Made by a program: the position numbers and the translations under genes. From DYRB01 sp963709645 (GTDB lineage Bacteria > Pseudomonadota > Gammaproteobacteria > Chromatiales > Chromatiaceae): a DNA stretch of 64,000 bases. A model generated the notes under the pieces. That model saw nothing but the letters and a program-made list of their open reading frames with translations. It made no database searches and was not told where the DNA came from. The DNA is taken from positions 1 to 64,000 of the forward strand of contig CAVPXP010000038.1 in the NCBI GenBank assembly GCA_963709645.1, in the 5' to 3' direction. The first letter of the stretch is position 1. Each line of letters starts with the position of its first letter. This document shows positions 62,801 to 64,000 of the stretch, one piece after another.

Positions 62801-64000
62801 CGTCATAATCACCAAGGTCAACATAAAGATCTGGGTCGACTCAACTGTGCCACCGATGTGGTATTGTACTGAGCGCGAAGCCGACCCAGCGGAGAGTAAA
62901 CGAAACGCACGAGAGTGCCATTTGCCATGCGGGTTTCGAGCGGTTGACCTGTACGCGGGTCAAATACAGCGGATACCGTCGAGCCGTCGGCATCTATATA
63001 GCGGGTCGGGAAACATCCGGCCCCATCATACTGAATCGTCTTTTCAGCCCCGAGCGGTAGACGGGTACCCCCACCATCTTGCCTGCAGCGTCGTATTTAT
63101 AAGATACGCGCGTGCAGTAGTAACCTTCCCCCTCGTGCATTAGCCCAGGTTGTATCAATGTCCGTTACGTAGCCTGGTGGAAGAGTCCAATCGATCAATA
63201 CCAATTCAACTGTTCGGCTAAGCCGCCCCCCGCCGTCGCCATACCCTCGGGTAGACCAACGAAGGCCGGACCGTCGTCCAAAGTGGCGGGTGTGACTGAG
63301 TAGTCGTCCCGATCCATCCCTGGTCTCACAACTTGCAAGCAGCCCGATAAGGTAGTCGCTATCACCGTTTGTGTAACACATTCGTTGCTCAGAAACAACA
63401 GCCGCTCCCTCAGGTTCGTTGGCGAACCGAGTCATAGAACGAACTCGCACGGGTTTGCCGAAAGCATCGTACCGAGTATCGATAACATGAATCCGATCTG
63501 ACTCACCACGCGCATGGTCTCGCGTTTCAATCCGCGCCTGATAAGGAAAGTGGACGAAGCTGTCTCCATTGGCGAACTGGATACCGAGTCTCCCAAGTAA
63601 ACTTACTGCTCGTCATCTGGCTCCGCGTTCCGTCTTTCCGCAACTCGTACGTGTGGATCTCCGTGGGGCTTCCAGCCAGAGCCCGCTCCCGAGCACGCCT
63701 TTCTGCGGAAAAAGTTCAATCTTCCGAGGGCCAGACGAGGCCCCTGGAAGAACCGCGTTTCTTCGAACATGGTTGGGGTGCTCGCGTCGCCGACTGGATT
63801 ACGACCTCGACACGACCGAAACCCCGAAATTCTCGTTCCCGACAAGTCATAGTAGCCCGCATGGTATCGGAATCGCACCTTTGCGGTTCGCCCAGTAACC
63901 AGGTCAGTCTGCTCCATCTGGCTAACCAAGTGCATGGGAAATGGCATATAACTTTCCCACGGATGGCCGTCCCGCACGTCGTCGGCGCGCATCTGGGCAG
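59866..64000 (-). pseudogene. Tc-toxin/RHS-repeat protein, partial at window edge, many frameshifts
   Basis: Minus-strand pieces in changing frames form one large protein that continues past 64000. The upstream part has VRFRYHAGYYDLSGTRISGF with GDASTPTMFEETRFFQG and YTNGDSDYLIGLLASCETRD, typical of SpvB/TcB-type toxin B subunits. The middle has YD-like repeats (RLTQIQVAINATLTRYTMMK, YDHQGSVVRKTVQ). The RHS core is at 60750-60900: GKPFHSEFGLACFGARYYAP, then LNPYSYAVNNPLTYRDPSGL. The variable tip follows: a glycine-rich hydrophobic stretch, then QHESMHIWQSRLAGPLYQGT with HExxH and AYYDNPWEIMAYKWIG, stop 59866. GC content is clearly lower than in the rest of the window. At least six frame breaks; dead gene or poor sequence. 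Confidence 0.75.

Noticed and set aside
1..64000. CRISPR array or cas genes
   Set aside because: No regularly spaced direct repeats and no Cas-like protein were seen on either strand.

Overview
This is a GC-rich chromosomal window, most likely from a purple sulfur bacterium or close relative (Gammaproteobacteria, Chromatiales). The case rests on soeABC, the cytoplasmic sulfite-oxidizing enzyme known from Allochromatium; a singlet-oxygen type rpoE-chrR regulon as found in phototrophs; and ordinary gammaproteobacterial housekeeping genes (mfd, htpX, gltX, dcd, eno, gpmA). The assignment is by gene content only. No photosynthesis gene lies in the window.

Layout. 0-3.6 kb: an IS3 element whose right end is cut by an IS1380 element, which in turn breaks a small host gene. 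4.3-4.5 kb: tRNA-Glu and tRNA-Ala. 4.7-19.8 kb: housekeeping and accessory genes (htpX, cytochrome b561, yceI, mfd, DUF2784, MFS, rlpA-like, gltX, queuosine-precursor transporter, dcd, DnaJ-like, VWA, lipoprotein). 20.1-21.2 kb: intact IS630. 21.2-23.3 kb: an octaheme HAO-like cytochrome with a NapC/NrfH-type tetraheme partner. 23.5-24.6 kb: broken trypsin-like protease. 24.7-29.9 kb: soeC, soeB, a DUF2750 gene and soeA. 30.5-36.2 kb: transglutaminase, response regulator, hybrid kinase and periplasmic binding protein. 36.4-49.6 kb: OprB porin, fructose PTS (fruB, fruK, fruA), lactate dehydrogenase, FNT channel, SdhL-type dehydrogenase, eno, gpmA and glgC on one strand, then a truncated second sdhL copy ending at IS debris (an IS701/IS91 mosaic, 50.4-52.1 kb). 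52.5-59.4 kb: chrR-rpoE divergent from a flavoprotein, DUF1365, cfa, MFS, DUF3833 set, with matching sigma-E promoters on both sides. 59.9-64.0 kb: a lower-GC Tc-toxin/RHS-like gene, badly frame-broken, whose C-terminal tip carries an HExxH motif.

How it works together. The 30.5-49.6 kb block reads as a sugar module: a binding protein, hybrid kinase and response regulator could sense a sugar; OprB and the PTS would take it up as fructose-1-phosphate; FruK feeds lower glycolysis (Eno, GpmA); LDH and an FNT channel could make and export a monocarboxylate; GlgC diverts carbon to glycogen. The 52.5-59.4 kb block is a membrane-lipid and photo-oxidative stress regulon.

Caution. Many otherwise well-conserved genes (soeA, fruB, fruA, ldh, cfa, the hybrid kinase, VWA, transglutaminase, MFS) carry one to three single-base frameshifts, while others (mfd, gltX, eno, glgC) are clean. 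This many frame breaks in conserved genes points at least partly to residual assembly or sequencing errors, so 'frameshifted' below should not be read automatically as 'dead'.
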